From NCBI GenBank assembly GCA_004346645.1, contig SMDA01000001.1, positions 248,001 to 312,000 of the forward strand: 64,000 nucleotides of DNA, given 5' to 3'. The DNA is from Gulbenkiania mobilis (lineage in GTDB: Bacteria > Pseudomonadota > Gammaproteobacteria > Burkholderiales > Chromobacteriaceae). The translations under genes were made by a program, and so were the position numbers. Of the stretch, positions 23,899 through 33,358 are shown piece after piece; within the stretch, counting starts at the first letter, position 1; each line of letters opens with the position of its first letter. The notes beneath the pieces were generated by a model. That model saw only the letters and a list, made by a program, of their open reading frames with translations. It did not search any database and had not been told where the DNA came from.

Positions 23899-24018
23899 AG
23901 GGTGTCCTTGCTCTGGCACGCACAGCGTGCGACGGAATGGGCCGATTCTACTCCAACCGGACCGGCCTGCACGCGTCAAGAGCGGTGCGAAGGGCACAAC
24001 GCCAGCGGGCCGATTGGT

Positions 24019-24024
24019 TATAAT
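24019..24024 (+). promoter_or_regulatory. -10 box before metG
   Basis: A perfect TATAAT 39 bp upstream of the metG start. No convincing -35 hexamer at 16-18 bp. Confidence 0.5.
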
Positions 24025-24062
24025 CGGCGTCTTGTCTTCAAAGAACGCCTCAGGCCCGATTC

Positions 24063-26123
24063 ATGACCCAGAAACGCAAGATCATGGTGACGAGCGCGCT
24101 GCCCTATGCCAACGGCGCGATCCACCTCGGCCATATGGTCGAACACATCCAGACCGACGTGTGGGTGCGCTTTCAGAAGATGCGCGGACACGACTGCCAT
24201 TACGTATGCGCCGACGACACCCACGGCACTCCGATCATGCTGGCGGCTGAGAAGCAGGGCATCACCCCCGAAGCGCTGATCGAGCGGGTCAAGGCAGAGC
24301 ACCTGGCGGACTTCAGCGGCTTTCACATCGGTTACGACAACTACTACAGCACCAACAGCCCGGAGAACAGGCATTTCGCCGAAAAAATCTACCGTACGCT
24401 GAAAGATAGCGGCAAGATCGTCAGCCGCACCATCGAGCAACTCTACGACCCGGAAAAGCAGATGTTCCTGCCAGACCGATTCGTCAAGGGCGAATGCCCC
24501 AAGTGTGCGGCCAAGGATCAGTACGGCGACAACTGCGAGGTCTGCGGTGCCACCTATAGCCCCACCGAGCTTAAGAACCCGTATTCGGCCGTGTCCGGCG
24601 CCACGCCGGTGCTGCGCACCTCCGAACACTACTTCTTCCGGCTGGGTGACTGCGCCGACTTCCTCAAGGTCTGGACCGCCGGGGAAAGCGTCCGCGGTGA
24701 CGGCGTAATGCAGCCGCACCTGCAGCCCGAATCGCTCAACAAAATGAACGAATGGATTGAGGGCGGCCTGCAGGATTGGGACATTTCGCGCGATGCGCCG
24801 TACTTCGGCTTTGAGATTCCGGATGCCCCGGGCAAGTACTTCTATGTGTGGCTGGATGCTCCGATCGGCTACATGGCCAGTTTCCGTAACCTGTGCGATC
24901 GCACCGGCATCGACTTTGATGCCTACTTTGCCCCGGATTCGGATGCCGAGATGTACCACTTCATCGGCAAGGACATTCTCTACTTCCATGCGCTGTTCTG
25001 GCCGGCGATGCTCAAGTACGCCGGCTACCGGGCGCCGACGGGGGTGTTTGCCCACGGCTTTCTTACTGTCAACGGCCAGAAGATGTCCAAGTCGCGCGGC
25101 ACCTTCATCACCGCACGCAGCTATCTTGAGTGCGGCCTGAACCCGGAGTGGATGCGCTACTACCTGGCAGCCAAGCTCAACGCGCGCATCGAGGACATTG
25201 ATCTTTCGATGGAAGACTTCATCGCCCGCGTCAATAGCGATCTGGTCGGCAAATACGTCAACATCGCCAGCCGAGCCGCGGGCTTTATCACCAAGCGCTT
25301 CGGCGGCACACTGGCCGCGGGCCTGGGCGACAGGGCGCTCCTCGACACGCTACAGGCCGAGGCCGAAAACCTGGCGACGGCTTACGAGGCACGTGAGTAT
25401 GCACGTGCCCTGCGGGACGTGATGGGCCTGGCGGATGTGGTCAACGCTTATGTCGACGCCAACAAGCCGTGGGAGCTGGCCAAGCAGGAGGGGCAGGACG
25501 CGCGCCTGCAGGAGGTGTGCACCGTCCTCATCAATGCCTTCCGCCTGCTCACCATCTATCTGAAGCCGGTGCTGCCCAAGCTCGCCGAAGACGTGGAGGC
25601 TTTCCTGGATGTGGCCCCGCTGACCTGGCAGGATGCCGGCGCGCTGCTCCTGGGCCATACCATCCGCCCTTACCAGCATCTGATGCAGCGTATCGACCCC
25701 GTCCTCGTGGACAAACTCATCGAAGCGAACAAGCAAAGCATGGAACAGCAGAACCCGACACCCGAGAGTGCCATCGAACCCCTGGCCGATACCATTACCA
25801 TCGACGACTTCGCCAAGCTGGACCTGCGCGTGGGCAAGGTCCTCGCCTGCAACTTCGTCGAAGGGTCCGACAAGCTTCTGCAGTTCAGCGTGGACCTGGG
25901 CTTCGAAACGCGCAACATTTTCTCGGGTATCCGTAAGGCTTACCAGGAACCGGAAAAACTGGTTGGCCGAAACGTGATCGTGGTGGCCAACCTGGCCCCG
26001 CGTAAAATGCGTTTCGGTGTGTCGCAGGGGATGATCGTATGTGCTTCGGGTACCGATGACGCAGACGGTCTCTTCCTGCTGGATGTCGACAGTGGCGCCA
26101 AGCCGGGCATGCGTATCAGCTGA
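24063..26123 (+). CDS. metG: Methionyl-tRNA synthetase
   Basis: Charges tRNA-Met. A 686-residue protein with the class I signature HLGH (residues 21-24), a zinc knuckle domain ([17 protein letters not shown]), the KMSKS loop near residue 340, and a C-terminal EMAP/Trbp111-like tRNA-binding domain (about 580-686, [20 protein letters not shown]). Length and order match the long bacterial dimeric form. It ends in a terminator built from two inverted uptake-like repeats. Confidence 0.98.
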   Translation: MTQKRKIMVTSALPYANGAIHLGHMVEHIQTDVWVRFQKMRGHDCHYVCADDTHGTPIMLAAEKQGITPEALIERVKAEHLADFSGFHIGYDNYYSTNSPENRHFAEKIYRTLKDSGKIVSRTIEQLYDPEKQMFLPDRFVKGECPKCAAKDQYGDNCEVCGATYSPTELKNPYSAVSGATPVLRTSEHYFFRLGDCADFLKVWTAGESVRGDGVMQPHLQPESLNKMNEWIEGGLQDWDISRDAPYFGFEIPDAPGKYFYVWLDAPIGYMASFRNLCDRTGIDFDAYFAPDSDAEMYHFIGKDILYFHALFWPAMLKYAGYRAPTGVFAHGFLTVNGQKMSKSRGTFITARSYLECGLNPEWMRYYLAAKLNARIEDIDLSMEDFIARVNSDLVGKYVNIASRAAGFITKRFGGTLAAGLGDRALLDTLQAEAENLATAYEAREYARALRDVMGLADVVNAYVDANKPWELAKQEGQDARLQEVCTVLINAFRLLTIYLKPVLPKLAEDVEAFLDVAPLTWQDAGALLLGHTIRPYQHLMQRIDPVLVDKLIEANKQSMEQQNPTPESAIEPLADTITIDDFAKLDLRVGKVLACNFVEGSDKLLQFSVDLGFETRNIFSGIRKAYQEPEKLVGRNVIVVANLAPRKMRFGVSQGMIVCASGTDDADGLFLLDVDSGAKPGMRIS
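25961..25971 (+). repeat. GGTTGGCCGAA uptake-sequence-like repeat
   Basis: Exact 11-mer inside the C-terminal domain of metG. Confidence 0.7.
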
Positions 26124-26168
26124 GCGTGCTGCGGTGCTGCAAGGCGCTGAAGCATAAGGTCTTTCTTC

Positions 26169-26207
26169 TTCGGCCAACCCTTCACGGGGTTGGCCGAAGT
26201 TTTTTTG
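26169..26207 (+). terminator. metG terminator made of an inverted pair of uptake-like repeats
   Basis: TTCGGCCAACCC (26169-26180) pairs with GGGTTGGCCGAA (26187-26198) and is followed by seven Ts. It contains exact 11-mers on both strands (26169-26179 minus, 26188-26198 plus). In Neisseria, inverted uptake sequences commonly form terminators like this. Confidence 0.9.
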
Positions 26208-26429
26208 CGGACGCGGCAGGCAAGCCGTTTGCTGTAATGGCAGGGTCACGTGCCACAGGTACAGTCGCAGAAAGCTGCTGGATGAACTTTACTTCGGCTG
26301 AAACTGTCAATAGGATGTTTCGAGCTCAAGCCAAACTTTAAATAGACACGATAACCGGCTGTCGCAAAAGGCAGACCGGGCCCGCCCTACGCTGAGCCGA
26401 CCGGGCGGATAACAAAAATGAGGAAGACC

Positions 26430-26624
26430 ATGCGTATCAGTCAACTGACTCCGGGATGCAAGATTCTCGAACACAAGGACAGCGGGGACATCATCCGCTA
26501 TGAAGTCGTGAGCGTGCGCCAGATCGGGCAGAAGTACGAGGTGACGTTTTCTTCGCCGCTGGGCGAAGCCAGTGCCCTCTACCCGGCCAATGCGTTCATC
26601 GCCACGGCGGAAGCCGTCGCCTGA
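26430..26624 (+). CDS. Small conserved-looking protein of unknown function
   Basis: A 64-residue protein beginning MRISQLTPGCKILEHKDSGD, with a beta-rich pattern (IIRYEVVSVRQIGQKYEVTF). The ATG at 26430 has GAGGA 5 bp upstream, which itself overlaps an alternative ATG at 26418. It stands between two strong terminators as a single-gene unit. Not recognised. Confidence 0.6.
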   Translation: MRISQLTPGCKILEHKDSGDIIRYEVVSVRQIGQKYEVTFSSPLGEASALYPANAFIATAEAVA

Positions 26625-26643
26625 TTCAGGCCACCGGCAATGA

Positions 26644-26667
26644 AAAACGGCCCCGCGGGGCCGTTTT
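26644..26667. terminator. Bidirectional terminator
   Basis: AAAACGGCCCCG/CGGGGCCGTTTT perfect 12-bp inverted repeat between the small gene and the convergent Spo0M-like gene. Confidence 0.9.
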
Positions 26668-26683
26668 CGTTTTTCGGCGGGCA

Positions 26684-27451
26684 TCACGCCAGCCGGCGCG
26701 CCAGCTCAGCAACCCAGTCCACGGCCTCCCAGGCCTCATCCATCACAAATGCACTGTAGCCGTCTCCGCGGGAGGAGCGGTCAATCTCCATCAGCACCGC
26801 CATCTTGCGGCCATGCGGGATGAAGGTGACTTCCACCTCCTGAAGGCCGCCGTGGCGGGTAGTGGCCGGCCGGAATTCCAGCTCCTGATAGCAACCAAGC
26901 GAGGTGGCCATCGTCCCTGCGCGCGCAGTACCCTGTTCCACGTCCGCACTGTAGAGCACCAGGCCCAGGCTTTCGAAGGCGGCGATCAGCCGGCGCATCT
27001 GCGGCAGGGGACGCACATACACATAGTCGCGGTCCTCTGCATCCACCGCATGGTCGATGGCCAGGTCGGTGTGCAGCCAGACCGGCACCTGGACGAGCGG
27101 CAGGTAAGGGTGGTTGGGAGAGCGCAGCTCCTCTACATGGTTGACCGGGGTCTCCAGCGGCAGGGTGAAGGCGAAGGGCAGCACGATTTCCTCGCCTGCC
27201 GTGGCCGTCAGGCTGCCGGAGGCGCGAAACACGCCCAGCGGCAAGGCCACACGCCGCTCGTGATCGCCATCGTCCACTTCCGCTTCCGTCATCAGGACGA
27301 GGTCGATGTGGTCGATGGTCTGATCCACGGTGCCGCCCCGTATCAGGATCTGTCCGGACAGCACCTCACCCGGCAGCACGGCATTGTGGTCGAGCACGGT
27401 ATCCACGGTGGTGCCCCCCACGCCGATGGAGGCCAAGAGTTTCTTCAGCAT
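26684..27451 (-). CDS. Spo0M-family arrestin-like protein
   Basis: A 255-residue protein of the sporulation-control (Spo0M) family. The N-terminus MLKKLLASIGVGGTTVDTVL, the central HVEELRSPNHPYLPLVQVPV and the arrestin-like beta-sandwich pattern fit. In Bacillus the homologue affects sporulation and cell-cycle control; in non-sporulating bacteria the role is unknown. It lies 94 bp downstream of the chemotaxis receptor on the same strand. Confidence 0.8.
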   Translation of the reverse strand: MLKKLLASIGVGGTTVDTVLDHNAVLPGEVLSGQILIRGGTVDQTIDHIDLVLMTEAEVDDGDHERRVALPLGVFRASGSLTATAGEEIVLPFAFTLPLETPVNHVEELRSPNHPYLPLVQVPVWLHTDLAIDHAVDAEDRDYVYVRPLPQMRRLIAAFESLGLVLYSADVEQGTARAGTMATSLGCYQELEFRPATTRHGGLQEVEVTFIPHGRKMAVLMEIDRSSRGDGYSAFVMDEAWEAVDWVAELARRLA

Positions 27452-27545
27452 GCAGCATCATCCTTGTTGCGTCGGCACGCGCGATGCGTGCGCCCTGCGC
27501 AGGATGTTGGGCGAAATCGGCACACCCCGCAACAGGGCGTGCCCG

Positions 27546-29129
27546 TCAGCCGCGCCCGGCCTCCAGCTCGAAATGCGCCACGCGGCTGGCGAGAGCCTCT
27601 GCTTGCCCTGCCAGCGTTTCCACGGCGCCACGTGCTTCGCCCAGCCGACGGTGCGATTCGTCGAAATGGCTGGCAATGTCCACCATCTGAGAAGACAGGG
27701 TGCCTGCAGCGGCCGACTGCTGGGCATTGGTGGCGGCGATCTCCTGCATCATGCCATGCACGCGGACGGCAGTGCTGCGCACTGACTCGAACTCGGCCGC
27801 GGTACGCGTCTGCACCTCGGTCCCGGCGCGGGTCTCACGGGTGACCACTTCCATCGCGTCGATGGTGCCGCTGGCTGCGTGCTGTACATCGGCCACCAGC
27901 TGGTTGATCTCGTCGGTGCTGACGCTGGTGCGCTCAGCCAGTTTGCGCACCTCATCGGCCACCACTGCGAACCCGCGGCCGGTCTCGCCGGCCCGGGCGG
28001 CCTCGATGGCGGCATTGAGCGCCAGAAGATTGGTCTGGTCGGCAATGTCGTGAATGGTCTGCGTCACCCGGCTGATGTTACTGATCGCCTGCGACAACGC
28101 GCTGATCCGTGTCTGGGCATCCTCCACCGCACGGGCGGCGTCCAGCGTGCGTTGTCGTACCACATCCAGTTGCCGGGTGCCGGACACGATGGTGTCGCGC
28201 GAGGTCTCGCTCAGGCTGGCGGTGTCACCGGCATTCTGGGCCACTTGTTCGATCGAGGCGGACAGTTCCTCCACCGCCGCGCTCATCTCGGTCACGTTCA
28301 GGTTGCCCGCTTCGGTGCGGCGCAGGATTTCCTCCAGTGCGCCGCGCGTGCGGGCCGAGCCGTCGGCCACTTGGCGCGCCGTCATCTGCAGGTCATCGAT
28401 CACCACCTTCAGCTGTACCTGCATGGTGGCCAGCGCGGTCTCCAGCCGACCGCAGTCGCCGCGGCCGTTGATCTCGAGGGGGGCGGTCAGCCGTCCTTCG
28501 GCGATGTGGTCGCAGACCTTGAGAAGCGCCTGCAGCGCCCCGGCGCGGTTATGCTCGAACCAGAGCCAGCCGCCGGAAAGCACCATCCCCGTCACGGCCA
28601 GACCACCAGCCAGGGGGCCGGTGGCCAGTGCGCAGGCCCCGAACAGGCTGGCGCTGGCCAGCCCCCATGCCAGTCGGACATGCTTTTCCTCCACGCCTTT
28701 GCGTCGTGGGCGTGGCAGGGCCTGGCCTTTCATGTACAGGGGATAGCTGCGCTCCGCTTCGACCACCGCCTCACGGCTGGCCGGAGCCCGCACGGACATG
28801 AAGCCGATCGTCTGCCCGTGCTGCTGGACAGGCACGATTAGCGCGTCCACCCAGTAATGGTCACCGTTTTTGCAGCGGTTCTTGACAAGACCGCGCCAGG
28901 GCCGATGCTGCCGTACGGTGTCCCAGAGGTCCTGGAACAGCACTGGCGGCATGTCCGGATGGCGCACGATGTTGTGGTTTCGGCCAACCAGCTCTTCCCG
29001 GCTGAATCCGGAGATCTCCACGAAGCGGTCGTTGGCGTGGGTGATGATGCCCTTGAGATCGGTGCGTGTGACGATGATGCCTTCGGTGAACGGGCGCTCG
29101 ACGCCGGTTACGGGCAGGTTCTTTTTCAT
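27546..29129 (-). CDS. PAS-containing methyl-accepting chemotaxis receptor (Aer-like)
   Basis: A 527-residue receptor. An N-terminal PAS domain (residues about 10-120, [20 protein letters not shown], then WVDALIVPV) without signal peptide indicates a cytoplasmic redox or energy sensor like Aer. A membrane hairpin lies at about 150-195, then a HAMP-like linker and the signalling domain with the conserved tip [19 protein letters not shown] and [10 protein letters not shown]. No CheR/CheB-tethering pentapeptide is visible at the C-terminus. It shares a 182-bp upstream region with the divergent ldhA gene, which contains an FNR-like box. Confidence 0.9.
   Translation of the reverse strand: MKKNLPVTGVERPFTEGIIVTRTDLKGIITHANDRFVEISGFSREELVGRNHNIVRHPDMPPVLFQDLWDTVRQHRPWRGLVKNRCKNGDHYWVDALIVPVQQHGQTIGFMSVRAPASREAVVEAERSYPLYMKGQALPRPRRKGVEEKHVRLAWGLASASLFGACALATGPLAGGLAVTGMVLSGGWLWFEHNRAGALQALLKVCDHIAEGRLTAPLEINGRGDCGRLETALATMQVQLKVVIDDLQMTARQVADGSARTRGALEEILRRTEAGNLNVTEMSAAVEELSASIEQVAQNAGDTASLSETSRDTIVSGTRQLDVVRQRTLDAARAVEDAQTRISALSQAISNISRVTQTIHDIADQTNLLALNAAIEAARAGETGRGFAVVADEVRKLAERTSVSTDEINQLVADVQHAASGTIDAMEVVTRETRAGTEVQTRTAAEFESVRSTAVRVHGMMQEIAATNAQQSAAAGTLSSQMVDIASHFDESHRRLGEARGAVETLAGQAEALASRVAHFELEAGRG
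28979..28989 (-). repeat. GGTTGGCCGAA uptake-sequence-like repeat
   Basis: Exact 11-mer inside the PAS-receptor gene, on the coding strand of that gene. Confidence 0.7.
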
Positions 29130-29196
29130 CGGAGAGGGTCTGGGTAAATGGTGATGGTTTCAGCTCGCACATTACTGATGAATCTGTTTTGTAAAA

Positions 29197-29210
29197 TTGA
29201 CCCATATCAA
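29197..29210. promoter_or_regulatory. FNR/ANR-like box between the PAS receptor and ldhA
   Basis: TTGACCCATATCAA matches TTGAT-N4-ATCAA at 9 of 10 defined positions. It lies 102 bp before ldhA and 68 bp before the receptor. Oxygen-dependent control of lactate fermentation and aerotaxis is inferred. Confidence 0.5.
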
Positions 29211-29311
29211 TTTGCTTAACAAAGTCATCAATTCGTCACTTTCGATGAAAAATAGAACCCGGTATTGTTTACAGGCAATGTGATCATTCTCGATTTCCGA
29301 AGGACCTAGCC

Positions 29312-30313
29312 ATGCGCATCGCGGTTTTTGATACCAAACACTATGACCGGCAGGCCCTGGAGGCCGCCAACGCCGAGGGTGCCCATCAGCTGGTGTTCCA
29401 CGAGGCAAGGCTGGCTGCGGATACGGTGGCGCTGGCAGAGGGGGTCGAGGTCGTCTGCCCGTTCGTCAACGACCGGCTGGATGCGCCGGTGATAGCGAGG
29501 TTGGCCGAACGCGGGGTGCGCATGGTGGCGCTGCGCTGCGCTGGCTACAACGCGGTGGATCTTGAGGCGTGTGCAGCGCACGGCATCGCGGTGACGCGGG
29601 TGCCGGCCTATTCCCCTCACGCTGTGGCGGAGCATGCCTTTGCCCTGCTGCTGTCGGTGGTGCGGCGCATCCACAAGGCTTACGTGCGGGTACGGGAGAT
29701 GGATTTCTCATTGGATGGCCTGGTGGGCTTCGATCTTCACGGCAAGACGCTGGGGATCGTGGGGACCGGACGCATCGGCCTGGCGGCCGCGGGTATCGCG
29801 CGCGGTTTCGGCATGCGCGTGTTGGCGTACGACGTGCAGCCGGACGCAGCCGCTGCCCAACGGCTGGGCTTCACCTACTGCGCGCTCGACCGGCTGCGTG
29901 CCGAGAGCGACGTGGTTAGCCTGCATCTGCCGCTGACACCGGACAGCCAGCATCTGATCGATGCCGCTTGGCTGGAGGCCATGAAGCCTGGCGCGGTGCT
30001 GGTCAACACCAGCCGGGGTGCGCTGGTGGATACTGCCGCCCTGATCGGTGCACTCAAGTCGGGAAGGCTGGCGGGTGTGGGGCTGGATGTCTACGAGATG
30101 GAGGAGGGCGTCTTCTTCGAGAACCTATCCTCGCGAGGGCTGCAGGATGATCAGCTGGCCCGGCTGCTGACCTTCCCCAACGCTCTGGTCACCTCCCACC
30201 AGGGCTTCCTCACCCGCGAAGCGCTAGCCAGCATCGCCCGCACGGTGCTGGACAATGTATCGGCCTTCGAGCGCGGCGAACCGCTGGTGCACCGCGTAAG
30301 TGCCGCAGGTTGA
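29312..30313 (+). CDS. ldhA: D-lactate dehydrogenase (fermentative type)
   Basis: A 333-residue NAD-dependent D-2-hydroxyacid dehydrogenase that reduces pyruvate to D-lactate. The nucleotide-binding motif is GIVGTGRIGLAAAGIA (near residue 150), the catalytic arginine is in VNTSRGALVD (about 235) and the catalytic histidine in TSHQGFLT (about 296). YEMEEGVFFENLSSRGLQDD is characteristic of the LdhA subgroup. CCGAAGGACC precedes the start. The nearby FNR-like box fits a fermentative role. Confidence 0.93.
   Translation: MRIAVFDTKHYDRQALEAANAEGAHQLVFHEARLAADTVALAEGVEVVCPFVNDRLDAPVIARLAERGVRMVALRCAGYNAVDLEACAAHGIAVTRVPAYSPHAVAEHAFALLLSVVRRIHKAYVRVREMDFSLDGLVGFDLHGKTLGIVGTGRIGLAAAGIARGFGMRVLAYDVQPDAAAAQRLGFTYCALDRLRAESDVVSLHLPLTPDSQHLIDAAWLEAMKPGAVLVNTSRGALVDTAALIGALKSGRLAGVGLDVYEMEEGVFFENLSSRGLQDDQLARLLTFPNALVTSHQGFLTREALASIARTVLDNVSAFERGEPLVHRVSAAG
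29499..29509 (+). repeat. GGTTGGCCGAA uptake-sequence-like repeat
   Basis: Exact 11-mer (AGG form) inside ldhA. Confidence 0.7.
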
Positions 30314-30319
30314 GGCGGC

Positions 30320-31093
30320 TTACCCCTCGTCGCGGCGGAACACCCAGGTGAGCGTATCCGACGCTTCCGGCGCAAACCGGTAGCCGTCGGTGTCGAAGTC
30401 TTTAAGGCCCTCGGGGGTAGCGAGCCGGCGTTCGGCCGCCCAGCGCACCATGGCTCCGCGCGCTCGCTTGGCGTGAAAACTGATGATCTTGTATTGGCCG
30501 CCCTTGCGGTCCTGGAACACCGGCGTGACGATCGCGGCGTTCAGGCTGGCCGGTCGAACTGCCTTGAAGTATTCCTCGGAGGCTAGGTTAACCAGTACCG
30601 GATCCGTCGTGCCCGCCAGCCGCGCGTTCAGGGCCTGGGTGATCCGTTCCCCCCAGAAAGTATAGAGATCCCTGCCTCGCTCATTGGCGAGCCGTGTGCC
30701 CATCTCCAGACGGTAGGCCTGCATCAGGTCCAGCGGACGCAGCACACCGTACAGCCCGGAGAGGATGCACAGGTGCGCCTGCAGATAATCCACTGCTTCC
30801 GCAGGCAGACTGGCCACATCCAGTCCTTCGTAAACGTCGCCCATGAACGCATACACCGCGGGGCGGGCATTTTCTGAGGTGAAAGGCCGGTGCCACTGGC
30901 TGTAACGCCCGGCATTGAGCACCGCCAGCTTGTCGCTGATGGACATGAGCGCAGCCAGTTCGGCCGGACTCTTGCCGCGCAGGATTTCGACAAGTTGGCC
31001 GCTTTCGTCCAGAAAGTCGGGCTGCGTGACGGGCAGCGGAGGCAGGGGCGTATCGAAGTCGAGCGTCTTGGCAGGGGAAATGACCATCAGCAT
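30320..31093 (-). CDS. yaaA: Peroxide stress protein YaaA
   Basis: A 257-residue member of the DUF328/YaaA family, which lowers free iron during peroxide stress and binds DNA. The N-terminal MLMVISPAKTLDFDTPLP, the central LSGLYGVLRPLDLMQAYRLE and C-terminal KIISFHAKRARGAMVRW are diagnostic. It converges on ldhA with only 6 bp between the stops, and diverges from dtd. Confidence 0.94.
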   Translation of the reverse strand: MLMVISPAKTLDFDTPLPPLPVTQPDFLDESGQLVEILRGKSPAELAALMSISDKLAVLNAGRYSQWHRPFTSENARPAVYAFMGDVYEGLDVASLPAEAVDYLQAHLCILSGLYGVLRPLDLMQAYRLEMGTRLANERGRDLYTFWGERITQALNARLAGTTDPVLVNLASEEYFKAVRPASLNAAIVTPVFQDRKGGQYKIISFHAKRARGAMVRWAAERRLATPEGLKDFDTDGYRFAPEASDTLTWVFRRDEG

Positions 31094-31196
31094 GGCGGTA
31101 TCCTTCTTGGCAGGCTGTGCAACGCCCGCATTCTAGCGGAATGCGCCACCCGGCCCAACGCTGGTTACAATCGGCCTTTTTTGCGTGGGGACGAAA

Positions 31197-31649
31197 ATGC
31201 GTGTCGTGCTGCAACGGGTGAGAAAAGCTTCGGTGTCCGTGGATGGGGCTGTGACCGGCGAAATCGGTCCGGGCCTCTTGCTACTGGTAGGGATCGAACC
31301 CGAGGACAGTCCGGCGGACATCGACTGGCTGTGCCGCAAGATCAGCCAGCTGCGCGTCTTCAACGATGATGCCGGCGTGATGAACCGGTCGGTGATGGAC
31401 GCGGGAGGCAGCGTGCTGGCGGTCAGCCAGTTCACACTGTTTGCCAGCACCCGCAAGGGCAACCGGCCTTCCTACAGCCGAGCGGCACGCCCCGAGATCT
31501 CGCGCCCCCTGTTCGATCACTTCGTGGCAGCGCTTTCTGCCACGCTCGGCCGGCCGGTGCCCACCGGAGTGTTCGGGGCCGACATGCAAGTAGCCCTGGT
31601 CAACGACGGCCCGGTGACGCTGATTCTGGACAGCCGTAACCCAGAGTAA
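31197..31649 (+). CDS. dtd: D-aminoacyl-tRNA deacylase
   Basis: Removes D-amino acids mischarged on tRNA. A 150-residue protein beginning [17 protein letters not shown], with the signatures SQFTLFAST and [11 protein letters not shown] (the latter carrying the Gly-Pro-type cross-subunit motif in the form GPVT). The ATG at 31197 lies behind GGGGACG. An upstream T-rich stretch (CCTTTTTTG) is probably leader. Confidence 0.95.
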   Translation: MRVVLQRVRKASVSVDGAVTGEIGPGLLLLVGIEPEDSPADIDWLCRKISQLRVFNDDAGVMNRSVMDAGGSVLAVSQFTLFASTRKGNRPSYSRAARPEISRPLFDHFVAALSATLGRPVPTGVFGADMQVALVNDGPVTLILDSRNPE

Positions 31650-31894
31650 TCCCTCACGTCGGCTGTCCCGGCTGAGACCCCGCCAAGACAGCTCCAGGCA
31701 GCTAACCGTGGGCTTGCCACCAGGCGCCCCGGCCCCATCTTGCCTACTCTTGATGTAAACCGAAGGTAGCGCGTGCATTTGTGCAGGCTTTGCATACAAT
31801 AGGCACCCTTGCGTATCCGGGTTTACCCGGGGCCTGCCGGGCAGGCCGGCACGGCTTACAACACTACATGCCACCGATGGCAGGGGACATTCAC

Positions 31895-33262
31895 ATGATC
31901 AGCGTATTCGATCTGTTTTCAATCGGCATCGGCCCCTCTAGTTCGCACACCGTGGGCCCGATGAAGGCCGCCCGCGAGTTCGTGGAAGGGTTGGCCGAAA
32001 GTGGGCGCCTGGATCGCACCGCCCGTATCGGGGTGGCGCTGTATGGCTCGCTGGCGCTGACGGGCGCCGGACACGGCACTGTGGACGCGGTACTGGTAGG
32101 GCTGGAGGGCGCACACCCGCGCACCGTACAGCCGGAAACCGTGCCGGCACGGGCCGCGATGATCCGCACCGGCGGACAGATACGGCTGAACGGGACGCAC
32201 GAGATCGCTTTCGCCTTCGATCGCGATTTCCAGTTGCACAAGCAGGAGTTCCTGCCCAAGCACGCCAACGGCATGCGCTTTGATGCCTTCGATGCTCACG
32301 GTCAGGTGGTCGGCAGCCAGGTGTATTACTCGATCGGGGGGGGATTCATCGTCACCGACGAGCAGTACGGGCATACCGCACCCAGCCAGAGCGTGCCCTA
32401 TCCCTTCGATAGTGCCGAGGCCCTGCTGAGCCATTGTCGCCGGGAGGGTCGCACGATCGCTCAGATCGTCACGGCCAACGAAATCGCCCTGGGGCGCTCC
32501 GAAGAAGCCGTGCGCGCCACTGCGCTGGAAATCGCCCATGTGATGAAGGAGTGCGTGGAAAGTGGCTGCCGCCATGAGGGCACCCTGCCGGGCGGGCTGA
32601 ACGTCCGCCGGCGTGCCCCGGCACTCTTTCGCAAGCTGATCACGCAACAGATTGCCGGCCGCTTGGACGCCATGCTCTGGCCAATGCTGTACGCCATGGC
32701 TGTCAACGAGGAAAACGCCGCCGGTGGCCGCGTGGTCACCGCGCCCACCAATGGCGCCGCCGGCATTGTGCCGGCCGTGCTCACCTACTACCGCAACTTC
32801 TACCCGCGCGCCGACGAGGAAGGGGTGGTGACCTTCCTCCTGACCGCCGGCGCCATCGGCTTGCTCTACAAGATGAATGCCTCGATTTCGGGCGCAGAAG
32901 TGGGGTGTCAGGGGGAAGTGGGCGTTGCGTCGTCGATGGCGGCCGGGGCCTATGCGGCAGTGATCGGAGGTACGCTGGAACAGATCGAGAACGCTGCCGA
33001 GATCGCAATGGAGCATCACCTCGGCATGACGTGCGACCCGGTGGGGGGGCTGGTGCAGATTCCCTGCATCGAGCGCAACGGCGTGGCAGCCGAGCAGGCC
33101 ATTAAGGTGGCCCAGCTTGCACTGCTGGAGGACGGACAGCATAAGGTCTCGCTCGACACCGTCATCCAGACGATGTTCCAGACCGGCAAGGACATGAAGC
33201 ACACCTACAAGGAAACCTCGCTCGGCGGCCTGGCCATCACTGTCAACGTCCCTGAGTGCTGA
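31895..33262 (+). CDS. sdaA: L-serine ammonia-lyase, single-chain iron-sulfur type
   Basis: Converts L-serine to pyruvate and ammonia. A 455-residue protein with the fused alpha and beta parts: [20 protein letters not shown] at the N-terminus and the cluster-binding cysteines in [33 protein letters not shown]. Start ATG at 31895 follows CAGGGGAC. An uptake-like repeat lies near the 5' end, another immediately after the stop, and a terminator follows at 33298. The 245 bp before it hold only leader sequence. Confidence 0.96.
   Translation: MISVFDLFSIGIGPSSSHTVGPMKAAREFVEGLAESGRLDRTARIGVALYGSLALTGAGHGTVDAVLVGLEGAHPRTVQPETVPARAAMIRTGGQIRLNGTHEIAFAFDRDFQLHKQEFLPKHANGMRFDAFDAHGQVVGSQVYYSIGGGFIVTDEQYGHTAPSQSVPYPFDSAEALLSHCRREGRTIAQIVTANEIALGRSEEAVRATALEIAHVMKECVESGCRHEGTLPGGLNVRRRAPALFRKLITQQIAGRLDAMLWPMLYAMAVNEENAAGGRVVTAPTNGAAGIVPAVLTYYRNFYPRADEEGVVTFLLTAGAIGLLYKMNASISGAEVGCQGEVGVASSMAAGAYAAVIGGTLEQIENAAEIAMEHHLGMTCDPVGGLVQIPCIERNGVAAEQAIKVAQLALLEDGQHKVSLDTVIQTMFQTGKDMKHTYKETSLGGLAITVNVPEC
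31989..31999 (+). repeat. GGTTGGCCGAA uptake-sequence-like repeat
   Basis: Exact 11-mer near the 5' end of sdaA, preceded by AAG. Confidence 0.7.
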
Positions 33263-33268
33263 AGGGGC

Positions 33269-33279
33269 TTCGGCCAACC
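33269..33279 (-). repeat. GGTTGGCCGAA uptake-sequence-like repeat
   Basis: Exact intergenic 11-mer, 6 bp behind the sdaA stop and 19 bp before its terminator. Confidence 0.8.
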
Positions 33280-33297
33280 CTGGTGGCACGATTCAGC

Positions 33298-33327
33298 AAA
33301 ACGCCCTGCCGGTTGGCAGGGCGTTTT
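33298..33327. terminator. Bidirectional terminator between sdaA and mltD
   Basis: AAAACGCCCTGCC/GGCAGGGCGTTTT, 13-bp stem with loop GGTT and T-run on both sides. Confidence 0.92.
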
Positions 33328-33358
33328 CTTTGAAGGCCGTACGAGCGACCGAGGCGAC

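Noticed and set aside
32336..32343. Runs of seven or eight Gs in sdaA (32336), ispF (about 39105), ispD, glyA and elsewhere as phase-variation tracts
   Set aside because: In DNA of this composition such runs are expected several times per window, and these sit in housekeeping genes where switching would be harmful.
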